A stretch of 64,000 nt of DNA from Streptomyces piniterrae (GTDB lineage: Bacteria > Actinomycetota > Actinomycetes > Streptomycetales > Streptomycetaceae): assembly GCF_005048155.1 (NCBI RefSeq), contig NZ_SUMB01000001.1, positions 496,001 to 560,000 on the forward strand, written 5' to 3'. Position 1 is the first letter of the stretch. Every line of letters starts with the position of its first letter. Positions 1-8,176 of the stretch are shown piece by piece. Under the pieces are notes generated by a model. The model saw only the letters and a program-made list of their open reading frames with translations, searched no databases and had not been told where the DNA came from. The translations under genes were made by a program, and so were the position numbers.

Positions 1-141
1 CAGCCATGCCATGTGCTTGCGGGCCTCGGTCAGCATCTTGTCGAGCTGCGCCGGACCGCACGTGCGCTTGCCGATGCCCTCGGGCCGGGCCTTGTTCCGC
101 TGGTAGGTCTGCTTCGACTTCGCAACGCATTCGTTCCACAC
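1..141 (-). pseudogene. TnpB (IS200/IS605 OrfB) fragment, truncated
   Basis: Read on the minus strand, positions 141 to 1 encode V-WNECVAKSK...GKRTCGPAQLDKMLTEAR..MAWL, without a stop. This is the N-terminal region typical of actinobacterial TnpB-type (RNA-guided nuclease family) transposon proteins. Only about 47 residues are in the window, and the gene would continue leftward beyond position 1. Immediately upstream of the VWNECV motif the homology stops at a palindromic sequence, so the usual first 20-30 residues and any start codon are missing. I infer a decayed copy. Whether the catalytic RuvC residues survive outside the window cannot be seen. Confidence 0.75.
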
Positions 142-146
142 CCTTC

Positions 147-186
147 CCCAAGCTCTCGGCTCCGCTCGAGCAGGGGAGACCCCATT
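147..186. repeat. Palindrome-rich element at the TnpB break point
   Basis: The stretch from CCCAAGCTCTCGG through GCTCGAGCAGGGGAG to ACCCC borders the TnpB fragment exactly where its coding homology ends. It contains partly self-complementary blocks around CTCGGCTCCGCTCGAG. From memory, near-identical strings recur in Streptomyces intergenic regions; this was not checked here. It may be a small mobile repeat or the scar of the deletion that removed the start of tnpB. Confidence 0.4.
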
Positions 187-586
187 CACCGATCCCACTC
201 GCCCATCAGGGCGGTGCGGGCCGTGGACGACACGCGCAGCCGGAACGTCCACCGGGCATGCCCGCCGTCCTCCGTCTTCGCTCGCGTCGTCATGAGCCTC
301 AACCTATCCGGGAGGACTGACAGTTGAGCACAAACGATCTTGGTGGGCTTGCTTGCCCTGTCGTTGGTGGACGACACCCCCTTGGAGAAGGAAACGGCCG
401 ACGCTGCCGCACTCACCGTGGCGGAACTGCGGGAAGGGTGGGAGCAGCGGACGCAGGTCGTCTTCGACTGCGCCGCCGGCAGCATCAGACCCTTCGAAGG
501 CACAAAGCGCAGCGGACCGTCCGGGAACTCACCCGCCCACCGCTCCGACCAACTGACCCCAACCCTTCCGAAACGCTGGAGCGGCG
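187..586. other. Gene-poor stretch with a possible gene remnant
   Basis: No complete gene is visible here. The frame starting at the GTG at 340 reads VGLLALSLVDDTPLEKE.. then ..ELREGWEQRTQVVFDCAAG with fairly normal codon use up to about 510, after which it becomes low-quality sequence running into copA. The opposite strand is also open, with the same third-position bias, so coding direction cannot be decided. It may be the decayed end of an unidentified gene. The region also holds the promoter of the copper genes. Confidence 0.25.
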
Positions 587-838
587 ATGTCCTTCTTCCC
601 GGCCGACCGCCGTCGGTCCGTTCTTCCGCAGACCGCGCAACGGCTGCTGCCCGCACGGTCGGTGATCGGCTTCGCCGGCCTGCTCGTGGTGCTCTTCGCG
701 CTGTCGTACGCGGCCGGTGCCGCCGCCGGGCCCGTGGCTCCGGGGCTGCACCCCGCCGGTGGGGTCCGCACGGGAGGGGCCGAGCCCGCCGGCGACGGCG
801 ACATGGGCGGGATGCACGGGATGGGCGGGGCGCGATGA
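587..838 (+). CDS. Small membrane protein preceding CopA
   Basis: This encodes 83 residues starting at ATG. A charged N-terminus is followed by one hydrophobic segment at about residues 25-47 (SVIGFAGLLVVLFALSYAAG) and a short Gly/Met-rich tail with GDMGGMHGMGG. Its stop overlaps the ATG of the copper ATPase in ATGA, so the two are translationally coupled. The His/Met-rich tail (MGGMHGMGG) could bind Cu(I) outside the membrane; that is inference from composition and context. I do not recognise a named family. Confidence 0.7.
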   Translation: MSFFPADRRRSVLPQTAQRLLPARSVIGFAGLLVVLFALSYAAGAAAGPVAPGLHPAGGVRTGGAEPAGDGDMGGMHGMGGAR

Positions 839-3213
839 CCACACAACCGCCCGACGCCGCCGCGCCCCCGCTCGTCACCACCCTGACCGTCGGCGGCATG
901 ACCTGCGCCGCCTGCGTCAACCGGGTCGAGAAGAAGCTCGGCCGCCTCGGCGGCGTAACGGCCACGGTGAATCTGGCGACCGGCCGGGCCCACGTCAGCC
1001 ACCCCCGGGCGGTCTCCGTCGACGACCTCGTCGCCACGGTCGAGGCCGCCGGGTACACGGCGGAGCCCCCCGCACCGGCCCCGGAGCCGGACCCCGAACG
1101 GGCACAGGACGCCGAGCGGGAACCGGATCCGGCTCCGGACGAAGGCGCCCGGCCACCCGCAGAACGCCTCCGCCTGCCGCTCACCGCCCTGCTGTCCCTC
1201 CCCGTCCTGGTCCTTTCCATGGTTCCCGGCTGGCAGTTCCGCGACTGGCAGTGGCTCTGCTTCGCGCTGGCCGCACCGGTCGCGGTCTGGGGCGCCGGCC
1301 CGTTCCACCTCCGCGCGCTACGCGGCCTGCGGCACGGCGCCGCGACCATGGACACCCTGGTCTCCCTCGGCGTCGTCGCGTCGTTCTCCTGGTCCGCGTA
1401 CGCGCTGTTCCTCGGCGGCGCCGGTGCGCCCGGCATGACCATGCCGTTCAGCCTGCTGCCGGCCGCCGGGGACGGGACCGCGCATCTCTACCTCGAAGCC
1501 GCCGTCGGCGTACCGCTGTTCGTGCTGGCCGGCCGCCGGATGGAGGCCAGGGCCCGGCGCGGCACCGGCTCGGCGCTGCGTGCGCTGGCGGAGCTCGCCG
1601 CCAAGGACGTCGCCGTGCGGGTGGACGGCACCGAACGGCTCATCCCGGTGAGCCGGCTGCGCGTCGGCGATCTCTTCCTGGTACGGCCCGGGGAGCGCGT
1701 CGCCACCGACGGCACCGTCACCGAGGGCAGTTCCGCCCTGGACCTCTCGCTGATCACCGGCGAGAGCCGGCCGGTCGAGGTCGGGCCCGGCACGGACGTG
1801 GTCGGCGGCGCGGTCAACTCCGGCGGGCTGCTGGAGATCCGGGCCGGTGCCGTGGGGGCGGACACCCAGCTCGCCCGGATCACCCGGCTCGTCGAGGACG
1901 CCCAGACCGGCAAGACCAGGGCACAGCGCCTCGCCGACGCGGTCGCGGGCGTCTTCGTCCCCGCCGTACTGGCCGTGTCCGTCACCGTCCTGGGCTTCTG
2001 GCTGGGCGCCGGGGCCGACCCGCAGGCCGCCGTCACCGCCGCGGTCGCCGTGCTGGTCGTCGCCTGCCCCTGCGCGCTGGGGCTCGCCACCCCGACTGCG
2101 CTGCTGGCCGCCACCGGGCGCGGCGCCCAGCTGGGCATCCTCGTGAGCGGGCCGCAGGCACTGGAGCAACTGCGCCGTATCGACACCGTCGTCCTCGACA
2201 AGACCGGCACCCTCACCACCGGCCGGATGAGCGTCACCGCCGTCACGCCGCGTACGGGGGGCCTGGACGCGGCCGAGGTCCTCCGGCTGGCCGCGGGGGT
2301 GGAGCAGGGCTCCGAGCACCCGCTCGCGCGTGCCGTCGTCGCGCATGCCGAACGCCACGGCAGTCCCGGCGGTGACGGTCAACTCCTCCCGCGCGTAACG
2401 GAGTTCACCGCCACGCCCGGGTACGGGGTACGGGGCACCGTGGACGGGCACCGGGTGACGGTCGCCCGGCCCGGTGACACCGGCGCCCTCCCTGGCCCGC
2501 TGCCGGCGGCCGTACACGCGGCGGAGACCGCGGGGCACACCGCGGTGCTGATCACCGTCGACGGCACCCCGGAAGCCGTCCTCGCCGTCGGCGACACCCT
2601 CCGCCCCGACGGCTACCGCGCCGTCGACCACCTGCGCCGCCTGGGCCTGCGCCCGGTCCTGGCCACCGGGGACCGCGAGGCCACCGCCCGCGCCGTGGCC
2701 GGGCACCTGGTCATCACCGAGGTCCACGCCCAAGCCGGCCCCCAGGACAAGGCCGCACTGGTCGCCACCATGCAGGAGCAGGGCAGCCGGGTCGCCGTGG
2801 TCGGCGACGGAGTCAACGACGCCGCCGCGCTCGCACTCGCCGACCTCGGCATCGCCATGGGCAGCGGCACCGACGCGGCGATCGGCGCCGCCGATGTCAC
2901 CCTCGTACGCGAGGACCTCCAGGCCATCGCCGACGCCGTACGCCTGGCCCGCCGCACCCTGGGCACCATCCGCACCAACCTGGTCTGGGCGTTCGGCTAC
3001 AACCTCGTCACCGTGCCGCTGGCCGCCGTCGGCCTGCTCAACCCGATGCTCGCGGCCGCCGCCATGTCCGCAAGCTCGTTGCTCGTCGTGGGCAACAGCC
3101 TGCGGCTGCGGGCCTGGAAACCGGGTCCGGGCGGCGCGAAGAGGCCCGTCAGCCGTTCCCGCAACAGCCCCCGCAACAGCCCCCGCAACAAGACCGGTTG
3201 GGAGTCCGTATGA
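835..3213 (+). CDS. copA: Copper-translocating P1B-type ATPase CopA
   Basis: A 792-residue P-type ATPase that exports Cu(I) from the cytoplasm. In order it has one N-terminal heavy-metal-associated domain with GGMTCAACVNRVEKKL, membrane segments, the actuator TGES loop, the CPC transport motif in VACPCALGLATP, the phosphorylation site DKTGTLTTG, the SEHPLA nucleotide-binding motif and the hinge GDGVNDAAAL. CPC indicates Cu(I)/Ag(I) specificity by family knowledge. I chose the ATG at 835 because it overlaps the preceding stop and leads straight into the metal domain; the frame is open further upstream but without homology. The C-terminus ends in a 12-base tandem repeat. It is coupled by a 4-base overlap to the PCu(A)C-like gene. 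No CsoR or CopZ gene is seen nearby. Confidence 0.95.
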   Translation: MTTQPPDAAAPPLVTTLTVGGMTCAACVNRVEKKLGRLGGVTATVNLATGRAHVSHPRAVSVDDLVATVEAAGYTAEPPAPAPEPDPERAQDAEREPDPAPDEGARPPAERLRLPLTALLSLPVLVLSMVPGWQFRDWQWLCFALAAPVAVWGAGPFHLRALRGLRHGAATMDTLVSLGVVASFSWSAYALFLGGAGAPGMTMPFSLLPAAGDGTAHLYLEAAVGVPLFVLAGRRMEARARRGTGSALRALAELAAKDVAVRVDGTERLIPVSRLRVGDLFLVRPGERVATDGTVTEGSSALDLSLITGESRPVEVGPGTDVVGGAVNSGGLLEIRAGAVGADTQLARITRLVEDAQTGKTRAQRLADAVAGVFVPAVLAVSVTVLGFWLGAGADPQAAVTAAVAVLVVACPCALGLATPTALLAATGRGAQLGILVSGPQALEQLRRIDTVVLDKTGTLTTGRMSVTAVTPRTGGLDAAEVLRLAAGVEQGSEHPLARAVVAHAERHGSPGGDGQLLPRVTEFTATPGYGVRGTVDGHRVTVARPGDTGALPGPLPAAVHAAETAGHTAVLITVDGTPEAVLAVGDTLRPDGYRAVDHLRRLGLRPVLATGDREATARAVAGHLVITEVHAQAGPQDKAALVATMQEQGSRVAVVGDGVNDAAALALADLGIAMGSGTDAAIGAADVTLVREDLQAIADAVRLARRTLGTIRTNLVWAFGYNLVTVPLAAVGLLNPMLAAAAMSASSLLVVGNSLRLRAWKPGPGGAKRPVSRSRNSPRNSPRNKTGWESV
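3158..3190 (+). repeat. 12-bp tandem repeat at the copA 3' end
   Basis: The unit CCCGCAACAGCC occurs twice in tandem, followed by a third partial copy. It encodes the S/P-R-N-S-P-R-N-S-P-R-N tail of CopA. Repeat number could vary between strains without shifting frame. Confidence 0.85.
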
Positions 3214-3698
3214 AGCGGCTGTCCGAGATGCAGCGGCTGTCCGTGTCGGCCGTCGCCGTACCGCTGCTCACCTGCCTGGCGACCCTCGGCACCCTCATGG
3301 TGTGGACCGCCACCGGCAACGCGGGGACGCCCGCACGCCTCAGCGCACCCGAGGGGCGGGTGCTGATCCCCTCGGGCCCCGAGGCCACCGCCGCGTTCTT
3401 CACCATCCGCAACACCGGCACATCGGACGACGCACTGACCGGTGTCACCGGCCCCGCCGGCCACCGCACCATGCTCAGCCGCACCGTCGACATCGGGCGG
3501 AACGCACGGAGCATGGAGATGGCCGGCGCCGCCACCGTCCCGGCGGAAGGATCGCTGCGGATGACGGCCACGACCCTGGACGTCATGATCAGCCCGCCCC
3601 CGCGGATCGCCCCGGGGGACCGGCTCACCTTCACGCTCCACTTCCGCCACAGCCCGCCGCTGACCGTCCGGGCGCGGGCGGTGCGCCCCGGCCAGTGA
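3210..3698 (+). CDS. PCu(A)C-like periplasmic copper chaperone, altered motif
   Basis: This encodes 162 residues from the ATG that overlaps the CopA stop (ATGA). An N-terminal hydrophobic segment (about residues 10-32) is a signal peptide or anchor. The remainder follows the PCu(A)C/DUF461 fold, recognisable by AAFFTIRNTGTSDD, GHRTMLSRTV, the MEMAG segment and GDRLTFTLHF. Family members bind Cu(I) with an H-M-H-M set. Here the first His/Met (GHRTM) and MEM Mets are present, but the second His of the usual HxM is replaced (TLDVMI), so the copper site is incomplete or rearranged. It is probably secreted and receives or buffers copper exported by CopA. Confidence 0.8.
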   Translation: MKRLSEMQRLSVSAVAVPLLTCLATLGTLMVWTATGNAGTPARLSAPEGRVLIPSGPEATAAFFTIRNTGTSDDALTGVTGPAGHRTMLSRTVDIGRNARSMEMAGAATVPAEGSLRMTATTLDVMISPPPRIAPGDRLTFTLHFRHSPPLTVRARAVRPGQ

Positions 3699-3805
3699 CC
3701 CGACGGCCCCCTCGTCGCACCGTGGCACGCCACCCGACCGCGCCTGCTCCCCGCAGACCGGGATCTCCCCGCACCGCACATCCGCGCGTCGGGGAGGATG
3801 GGCGC

Positions 3806-4180
3806 ATGCTCTGCACACGCATCCGTACGGCACTCTCCGCCCGTCTGGACGGTGAGCGGCTGCCGTCCGGCCTTACCGACCGCCGCCTCGACGACCATCT
3901 GGAGGGCTGCGCGGACTGCCGCGAATGGGAGGCGGGCGCGCGGCGACTGGCGGCGGTGACCGCGGCCGCTCTCGGGCGCGACGGCGACGACGGGAGCGAA
4001 GGGAGCGAGGCGCACGACGGGAGCGAAGGCGACGGGGGAGACGCCGCCGCCGACGCGCTGCTCGCCCGACTGCGGGCGGCGGGCGCGCTCCCCGCGACCG
4101 GGACTCCCTCGGCCGGGGCTCCCAGGGCCGTGGACCCGCCGTCCGTGGATCCCGCACCGGCGGAGGCGCGCGAGCTCTGA
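3806..4180 (+). CDS. zf-HC2 zinc-finger (anti-sigma-like) protein
   Basis: 124 residues, start ATG with GGGGAGGA upstream. The N-terminus reads MLCTRIRTALSARLDGE and continues to DDHLEGCADCREWE, the H-x3-C-x2-C zinc-binding helix of the anti-sigma zf-HC2 family, with the early Cys3 possibly completing the site. The C-terminal half is Ala/Gly/Asp-rich and low complexity, with no membrane segment. Stand-alone soluble zf-HC2 proteins of this kind may bind an ECF sigma factor; the partner is not evident, and the closest sigma gene at 4729 is of the ECF42 class, which does not normally use an anti-sigma factor. Confidence 0.75.
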   Translation: MLCTRIRTALSARLDGERLPSGLTDRRLDDHLEGCADCREWEAGARRLAAVTAAALGRDGDDGSEGSEAHDGSEGDGGDAAADALLARLRAAGALPATGTPSAGAPRAVDPPSVDPAPAEAREL

Positions 4181-4396
4181 GGCGGGAACGGACGCCGGCG
4201 GGATCGCCGCCGGCGTCCGCTCACGGGTGCCGCCTGTGCGATCGGGTGGCACCCGCCCCCGCTCGGCCTGTCGGCGGCCGGGAAATATTCCGCCGGGTGT
4301 CGAATCGGTCAGACCTGCGGCGTCGTCATGGGTGAGGCCGCGAAAAGCGCGGCCGAGGCCGCGGAACAAGCGGCGAATCCCTGCCGAGGAGGCGCT

Positions 4397-4732
4397 ATGC
4401 CCAAGTACGTGATGCTGACCTATCTGCCGGTCGGCGGCGAGCCCATGCCCGAGGAGGTCGGGGCCCGCTGGGGGGAGTACCGCCGGGCCATCACGGAGTC
4501 CGGGGTGCTCGTGGCCAACGCCGGGCTGACCGGGACCGACATGGCGACGACCGTACGGGTCCAGGGCGGCGAGACGCAGATCACCGACGGGCCGTTCGCC
4601 GAGACGAAGGAGTATCTCGCCGGGTTCTTCCTGATCGAGGTCGAGGACCTGGACGAGGCGCTGAAGTGGGCCGCGGAGATGCCGAACAGCGGCTACGGGC
4701 CGGTCGAGGTGCGGCCGGTCTGGGGCGGGTGA
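4397..4732 (+). CDS. DGPF/YciI-family protein, ECF42 partner
   Basis: 111 residues, start ATG preceded by GAGGAG. It carries the family hallmark [21 protein letters not shown] and the terminal [14 protein letters not shown] proteins are dimeric alpha/beta-barrel proteins of unknown biochemical role that are genetically linked to ECF42 sigma factors. The stop overlaps the GTG start of the sigma gene (GTGA), giving translational coupling and equimolar synthesis. The ECF42-DGPF association is established for Streptomyces; the specific stress sensed here is unknown. Confidence 0.9.
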   Translation: MPKYVMLTYLPVGGEPMPEEVGARWGEYRRAITESGVLVANAGLTGTDMATTVRVQGGETQITDGPFAETKEYLAGFFLIEVEDLDEALKWAAEMPNSGYGPVEVRPVWGG

Positions 4733-6024
4733 GCCGGCACGACAACGGGTGGCGGCCGGGCACCGCGGCCGGAGATCCCGCCGCCACCGTCGAGCGCACC
4801 TTCCGCGAGGAGCGGGCCGCCGTCCTCGCCACGCTGATCCGGCACCTCGGCGACTTCCAGCTCGCCGAGGACGCCGTCCAGGACGCCTTCGCGGCCGCGG
4901 TCGCCGGCTGGCCCGACGACGGGATCCCCGCCAACCCCGGCGCCTGGATCATGGTGACCGCCCGCCGCAAGGCGATCGACCGGCTACGGCGCGAGCGGGC
5001 CCTCGCCGACCGCACCGCGCGGCTGGCGGAGCTCGCACGGCTGGACGCACAGGAGCATCCGCGCGAGGACGAGGCGGGCGCCGTCACCGACGACCGGCTG
5101 CGGCTGATCTTCACCTGCTGCCATCCCGCTCTCGCGCTGCCCGCCCGGGTGGCGCTGACCCTGAAGACGCTCGGGGGCCTGGACACCGCGGAGATCGCCC
5201 GCGCGTTCCTCGTCAGCGAATCGACGATGGCGCAGCGCCTGGTACGCGCCAAACGCAAGATCGCGGACGCTCGGATCCCGTACCGGGTGCCGGCCGACGA
5301 GGCGCTCCCCGACCGGCTGAACGGGGTCCTGTCCACCGTGTACCTGATCTTCAACGAGGGCTACCAGGCGACCGGGGGCGAGCGGCTGGTCCGCGCCGAG
5401 CTGTGCGGCGAGGCGATCCGGCTGGGGCGGCTGCTGTGCGAGCTGATGCCGGACGAGGCCGAGGCGCGCGGTCTGCTCGCGCTGATACTGCTCCATGACG
5501 CGCGTCGTGCCGCACGGGTCGACGAACAGGGCCGCTATGTGCCGCTCGACGCACAGGACCGCTCGCGCTGGGACATGGCGCGGATCGCGGAGGGGCACGA
5601 AACGCTGGCCGAGGCGCTGGCGTTGCGCCGGGCGGGCCCCTACCAGCTGCAGGCCGCCATCGCGGCGCTGCACGTCGAGGCGCCGAGCGCGGCGGAGACC
5701 GACTGGGAGACCATCGCCGAGCTGTACGGGGCGCTCGGCCGGCTGTCTCCGTCACCGGTGATCGAGGTGAACCGCGCGGTGGCGGTCGCCGCGGCGTCCG
5801 GGCCGCGGGCCGGCCTGGAGCTGCTGGCGCCGTTGCTCGACGATCCTCGCCTGACGCGCTATCAGCCGCTGTACGCGGCCCAGGCCGAGCTGCTGCGGCG
5901 GGCCGGCGACCGTGCGGCGGCCGGTCGGGCGTACGAACGGGCGCTGGCGCTGACCGGCAACGAGGTCGAGCGGGCCGAGCTGGAGCGGCGGCTGGCGGGG
6001 CTGGGGCCCGAGGGCGCGGTGTAA
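4729..6024 (+). CDS. ECF42-type RNA polymerase sigma factor
   Basis: 431 residues from a GTG overlapping the upstream stop. Region 2 is visible as [19 protein letters not shown] and [21 protein letters not shown], region 4 as [20 protein letters not shown] plus [17 protein letters not shown] long C-terminal extension of over 200 residues ([19 protein letters not shown].. [22 protein letters not shown]) resembles the TPR-like SnoaL-free extension that defines ECF42 and is needed for activity. No anti-sigma factor is expected; the class is associated with the DGPF gene just upstream. Several longer starts exist in frame inside the DGPF gene, but the overlap start is best supported. Confidence 0.92.
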   Translation: MSRHDNGWRPGTAAGDPAATVERTFREERAAVLATLIRHLGDFQLAEDAVQDAFAAAVAGWPDDGIPANPGAWIMVTARRKAIDRLRRERALADRTARLAELARLDAQEHPREDEAGAVTDDRLRLIFTCCHPALALPARVALTLKTLGGLDTAEIARAFLVSESTMAQRLVRAKRKIADARIPYRVPADEALPDRLNGVLSTVYLIFNEGYQATGGERLVRAELCGEAIRLGRLLCELMPDEAEARGLLALILLHDARRAARVDEQGRYVPLDAQDRSRWDMARIAEGHETLAEALALRRAGPYQLQAAIAALHVEAPSAAETDWETIAELYGALGRLSPSPVIEVNRAVAVAAASGPRAGLELLAPLLDDPRLTRYQPLYAAQAELLRRAGDRAAAGRAYERALALTGNEVERAELERRLAGLGPEGAV

Positions 6025-6168
6025 GGAGCTTGGGGGACACCCCGGTTGAAGAGCTGCTGCGTTCCAGTGACTCCCCGGTGGGTCGCACAACATGAGGGAA
6101 AAGCCACCTTATCGTCGCTTTTGCAGAGAATGTTCCTTTCTGCCCCAAAGCTGAGTGAAGGTGGAAGA

Positions 6169-6744
6169 ATGATCCGTTCAATCCCTCGTGCGCTCGCAGT
6201 CGCCGGACTGGCCGTGGCCGCCGTCGGGGTGCCGATGGCCGGCGCCTCGGCCGCTGTGCCCAGCAGCGCCCAGACCGTCATGTGCGACTCGCCCATGACG
6301 GGTCGTTGCCTCACGGCTAACGGTAGTAAGGCCGTCGAGCGCGACGGCGACCACCCGCGCAGTTACGGCCGTGACGACGATGGCTACGGCCGCGACCGCG
6401 ACCGCGACCACGGCCGTGACGACGACGGCTACGGCCACGGCCGCGACCGCGACAAGGACCACGGCCGCGACAAGGACCGGGACCACGGCCGCGACCACGA
6501 CCGCGACCACGACCGTGACCACGGCCGCGACTACGACCGTGACTACGACCGTGGCGACATGCGTGACCGCGACTACGACCGTGACTCCGCCCCCGCCCGC
6601 GACCGTGAGTACGGCCCGGACCGCGACCGTGAGTACAGCGCCCCCCGCGACCGCGAAATGCCCCCGCGCGACTCCGGTCAGGACCGCGAGGACGACCGCA
6701 GGAGCCTCCTCGGCCTGGAGGAGATCCTGGCCCCGCTCCTCTGA
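6169..6744 (+). CDS. Secreted Arg/Asp-repeat disordered protein
   Basis: 191 residues, start ATG with GGTGGAAG upstream. A clear signal peptide (RSIPRALAVAGLAVAAVGVP, ending near AGASAA) is followed by two cysteines (MCDSPMTGRC) and then about 100 residues made almost wholly of Asp, Arg, His, Tyr and Gly in DRDHGRD- and DYDRD-type repeats. The C-terminus changes to a short hydrophobic stretch, SLLGLEEILAPLL. The middle should be intrinsically disordered and strongly zwitterionic; His/Asp content could bind metals or mineral surfaces. I do not recognise a characterised family, so the role is unknown. A strong hairpin terminator follows. Confidence 0.75.
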   Translation: MIRSIPRALAVAGLAVAAVGVPMAGASAAVPSSAQTVMCDSPMTGRCLTANGSKAVERDGDHPRSYGRDDDGYGRDRDRDHGRDDDGYGHGRDRDKDHGRDKDRDHGRDHDRDHDRDHGRDYDRDYDRGDMRDRDYDRDSAPARDREYGPDRDREYSAPRDREMPPRDSGQDREDDRRSLLGLEEILAPLL

Positions 6745-6768
6745 CCTCACCTGACCCTCAACGCTCTT

Positions 6769-6806
6769 GTGGGCCCGGGGTTTTGGCACCGCCACCCCGG
6801 GCCCAC
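6769..6806 (+). terminator. Strong hairpin terminator after the RD-repeat gene
   Basis: Positions 6769-6780 (GTGGGCCCGGGG) pair perfectly with 6795-6806 across a 14-base loop that begins TTTTGG. There is no U-tract after the stem, as is common in Streptomyces. It separates the RD-repeat gene from the dormancy-type island. Confidence 0.75.
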
Positions 6807-6860
6807 GTCTGCCCCGGCAGGGCCGCACGGCCCGCCCCCGGACCGGCCGGCCTCTTTCCC

Positions 6861-6874
6861 GGACCGACCGGCCC
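6861..6874. promoter_or_regulatory. DevR/OsdR-type box candidate upstream of CBS-BON gene
   Basis: GGACC-GACC-GGCCC, read on the other strand as GGGCC-GGTC-GGTCC. The half-site spacing equals that of the mycobacterial DevR box (GGGAC-N4-GTCCC). It lies 77 bases before the start at 6951. One half differs by one base from a perfect repeat. Confidence 0.4.
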
Positions 6875-6950
6875 TGTCCCATGGCGCCGCCCGGCTTCCA
6901 CCCTGGAGGTGTCACAGCGGCCGTGTCGGGGGCAGGACCGAGGAGGCGTC

Positions 6951-7640
6951 ATGGGACAGACACCGCACACCGTCAGCGATGTGATGACACAGACCGTGGT
7001 CGCGATCGGGCAGGAGGCCCGGTTCAAGGAGATCGTCGAGACCATGGAGCAGTGGAAGGTGAGCGCCCTGCCGGTCCTGGAGGGCGAGGGGCGGGTGGTC
7101 GGCCTGGTCTCCGAGGCCGATCTGCTGCCCAAGGAGGAGTTCCGGGAGACCGACCCCAGCCGCGTGGAGCAGTTGCAACGCCTTGAGGACGTACGCAAGG
7201 CGGGCGGGGTGACGGCCGCGGAGCTGATGAGCACGCCCGCCTACACCGTCCACGCCGACGCCACCCTCCCCCAGGCAGCGCGGATCATGGCCCACAAGTC
7301 CGTGAAACGGCTGCCCGTGGTGGACTCCCACGGGATGCTTCAGGGCATCGTCAGCCGCGCCGATCTGCTGAAGGTCTTCCTGCGGACCGACGAGGAACTC
7401 GCCGCGGAGATCCGCCAGGACATCGTCGGCCGGCTGTTCGCGGTCTCCCACGACGAGCTGGACGTCGAGGTCACCGAGGGCGTGGTCACCATCAGCGGCC
7501 GGGTCCGGGACACCTCGGTCATCCCGATGGCGGCGCGGCTGGTGCGGGCTGTCGAGGGGGTCGTGGACGTCGCCTTCGATGTCACGGGCCCGGCCTCGGA
7601 GACCGCCCCGGGGGCGTCCGCGACGCGCCCGCAGCTCTGA
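6951..7640 (+). CDS. CBS-pair plus BON domain protein
   Basis: 229 residues, start ATG with AGGAGG seven bases upstream. Two CBS motifs (VSDVMTQTVVAIG.., ALPVLEGEGRVVGLVSEADL and AELMSTPAYTVHADAT.., RLPVVDSHGMLQGIVSRADLL) form a Bateman module that typically binds adenine nucleotides. The C-terminal third, ELDVEVTEGVVTISGRV.., is a BON domain usually linked to phospholipid binding. It has no signal peptide. The same domain order recurs at 11677, so the two are paralogues within the same island. It probably senses energy state; the downstream target is not evident. Confidence 0.9.
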   Translation: MGQTPHTVSDVMTQTVVAIGQEARFKEIVETMEQWKVSALPVLEGEGRVVGLVSEADLLPKEEFRETDPSRVEQLQRLEDVRKAGGVTAAELMSTPAYTVHADATLPQAARIMAHKSVKRLPVVDSHGMLQGIVSRADLLKVFLRTDEELAAEIRQDIVGRLFAVSHDELDVEVTEGVVTISGRVRDTSVIPMAARLVRAVEGVVDVAFDVTGPASETAPGASATRPQL

Positions 7641-7680
7641 CCGGCCGCCGCCCCGAAGCCGCCGCCCCGAAGCCGCCGTC

Positions 7681-8040
7681 TCACCGGCCGTCCGGCGCCG
7701 TGTCCAGCACCTCGAAAGCGCCCTCCAGCCCCACCTTGCGCAGAATCCGCAGCTGACGGGGGTCCGTGACGACGAGCGACAGCCGGCCGCCGCGGTCGAG
7801 GGCCCGGCGTCGCGCCCGGCACAGGATCCCGATGCCGCAGCAGTCGAAAAAGCTCACCCCGGTCAGGTCGACCACCAGATCGGGCCGCGGCCCCGAGGTC
7901 AGGGAGTCGAGGTACCGCTTGGTCGCCGGAGCGCTCGGGAGGTCCAGCTCTCCTTCCAGGCGCACGACGACAGGCCCGTCCGCAGGGCGCCCCCGCGCCT
8001 CGCCGGTCCGCTCCCTCAACATGTCCTGTCCGCCACCCAT
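7681..8040 (-). CDS. STAS-domain protein with DCCG in place of the phospho-site
   Basis: 119 residues resembling anti-sigma factor antagonists (SpoIIAA/RsbV): VVVRLEGELDLPSAP, then VVDLTGVSFFDCCGIGIL. In the family, the D-S-S-G motif contains the serine phosphorylated by an RsbW-type kinase. Here both residues are Cys, so classical phospho-switching cannot occur; two adjacent cysteines could allow redox control, which is inference. The ATG at 8040 lacks a clear ribosome site, and an internal ATG at 8022 has the GGCGGACAGG sequence ahead of it, so the start is uncertain. A DevR-type box lies about 100 bases upstream. Confidence 0.82.
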   Translation of the reverse strand: MGGGQDMLRERTGEARGRPADGPVVVRLEGELDLPSAPATKRYLDSLTSGPRPDLVVDLTGVSFFDCCGIGILCRARRRALDRGGRLSLVVTDPRQLRILRKVGLEGAFEVLDTAPDGR

Positions 8041-8139
8041 CCCACTACCCGCGGCCTCTGGGCTGCGGCACCTTCAAAGCTGAACCCATCAAAGACGGGG
8101 ACCGCGCGTCGCAGCAGTGCCGGGCGGTCCCTGTCCATA

Positions 8140-8153
8140 GGGCCCTTCGGCCC
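8140..8153. promoter_or_regulatory. DevR/OsdR-type box candidate upstream of STAS gene
   Basis: GGGCC-CTTC-GGCCC, a perfect 5-base inverted repeat with a 4-base spacer, sits 100 bases upstream of the minus-strand STAS gene. The next gene on that strand ends at 8177, so this is the STAS promoter region. Confidence 0.5.
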
Positions 8154-8176
8154 CCCTGCCGTGAATCGGGCCGGAA

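Noticed and set aside
186..1442. 418-codon frame on the minus strand opposite copA
   Set aside because: It lies over the copper ATPase on the other strand, its translation is Arg/Ser/Ala-rich without any domain, and it matches the pattern of shadow frames in high-GC DNA.
6178..6915. Val/Ala-rich minus-strand frame opposite the RD-repeat gene
   Set aside because: It is the complement of the Asp/Arg repeats; the plus strand has a ribosome site, signal peptide and stop followed by a terminator.
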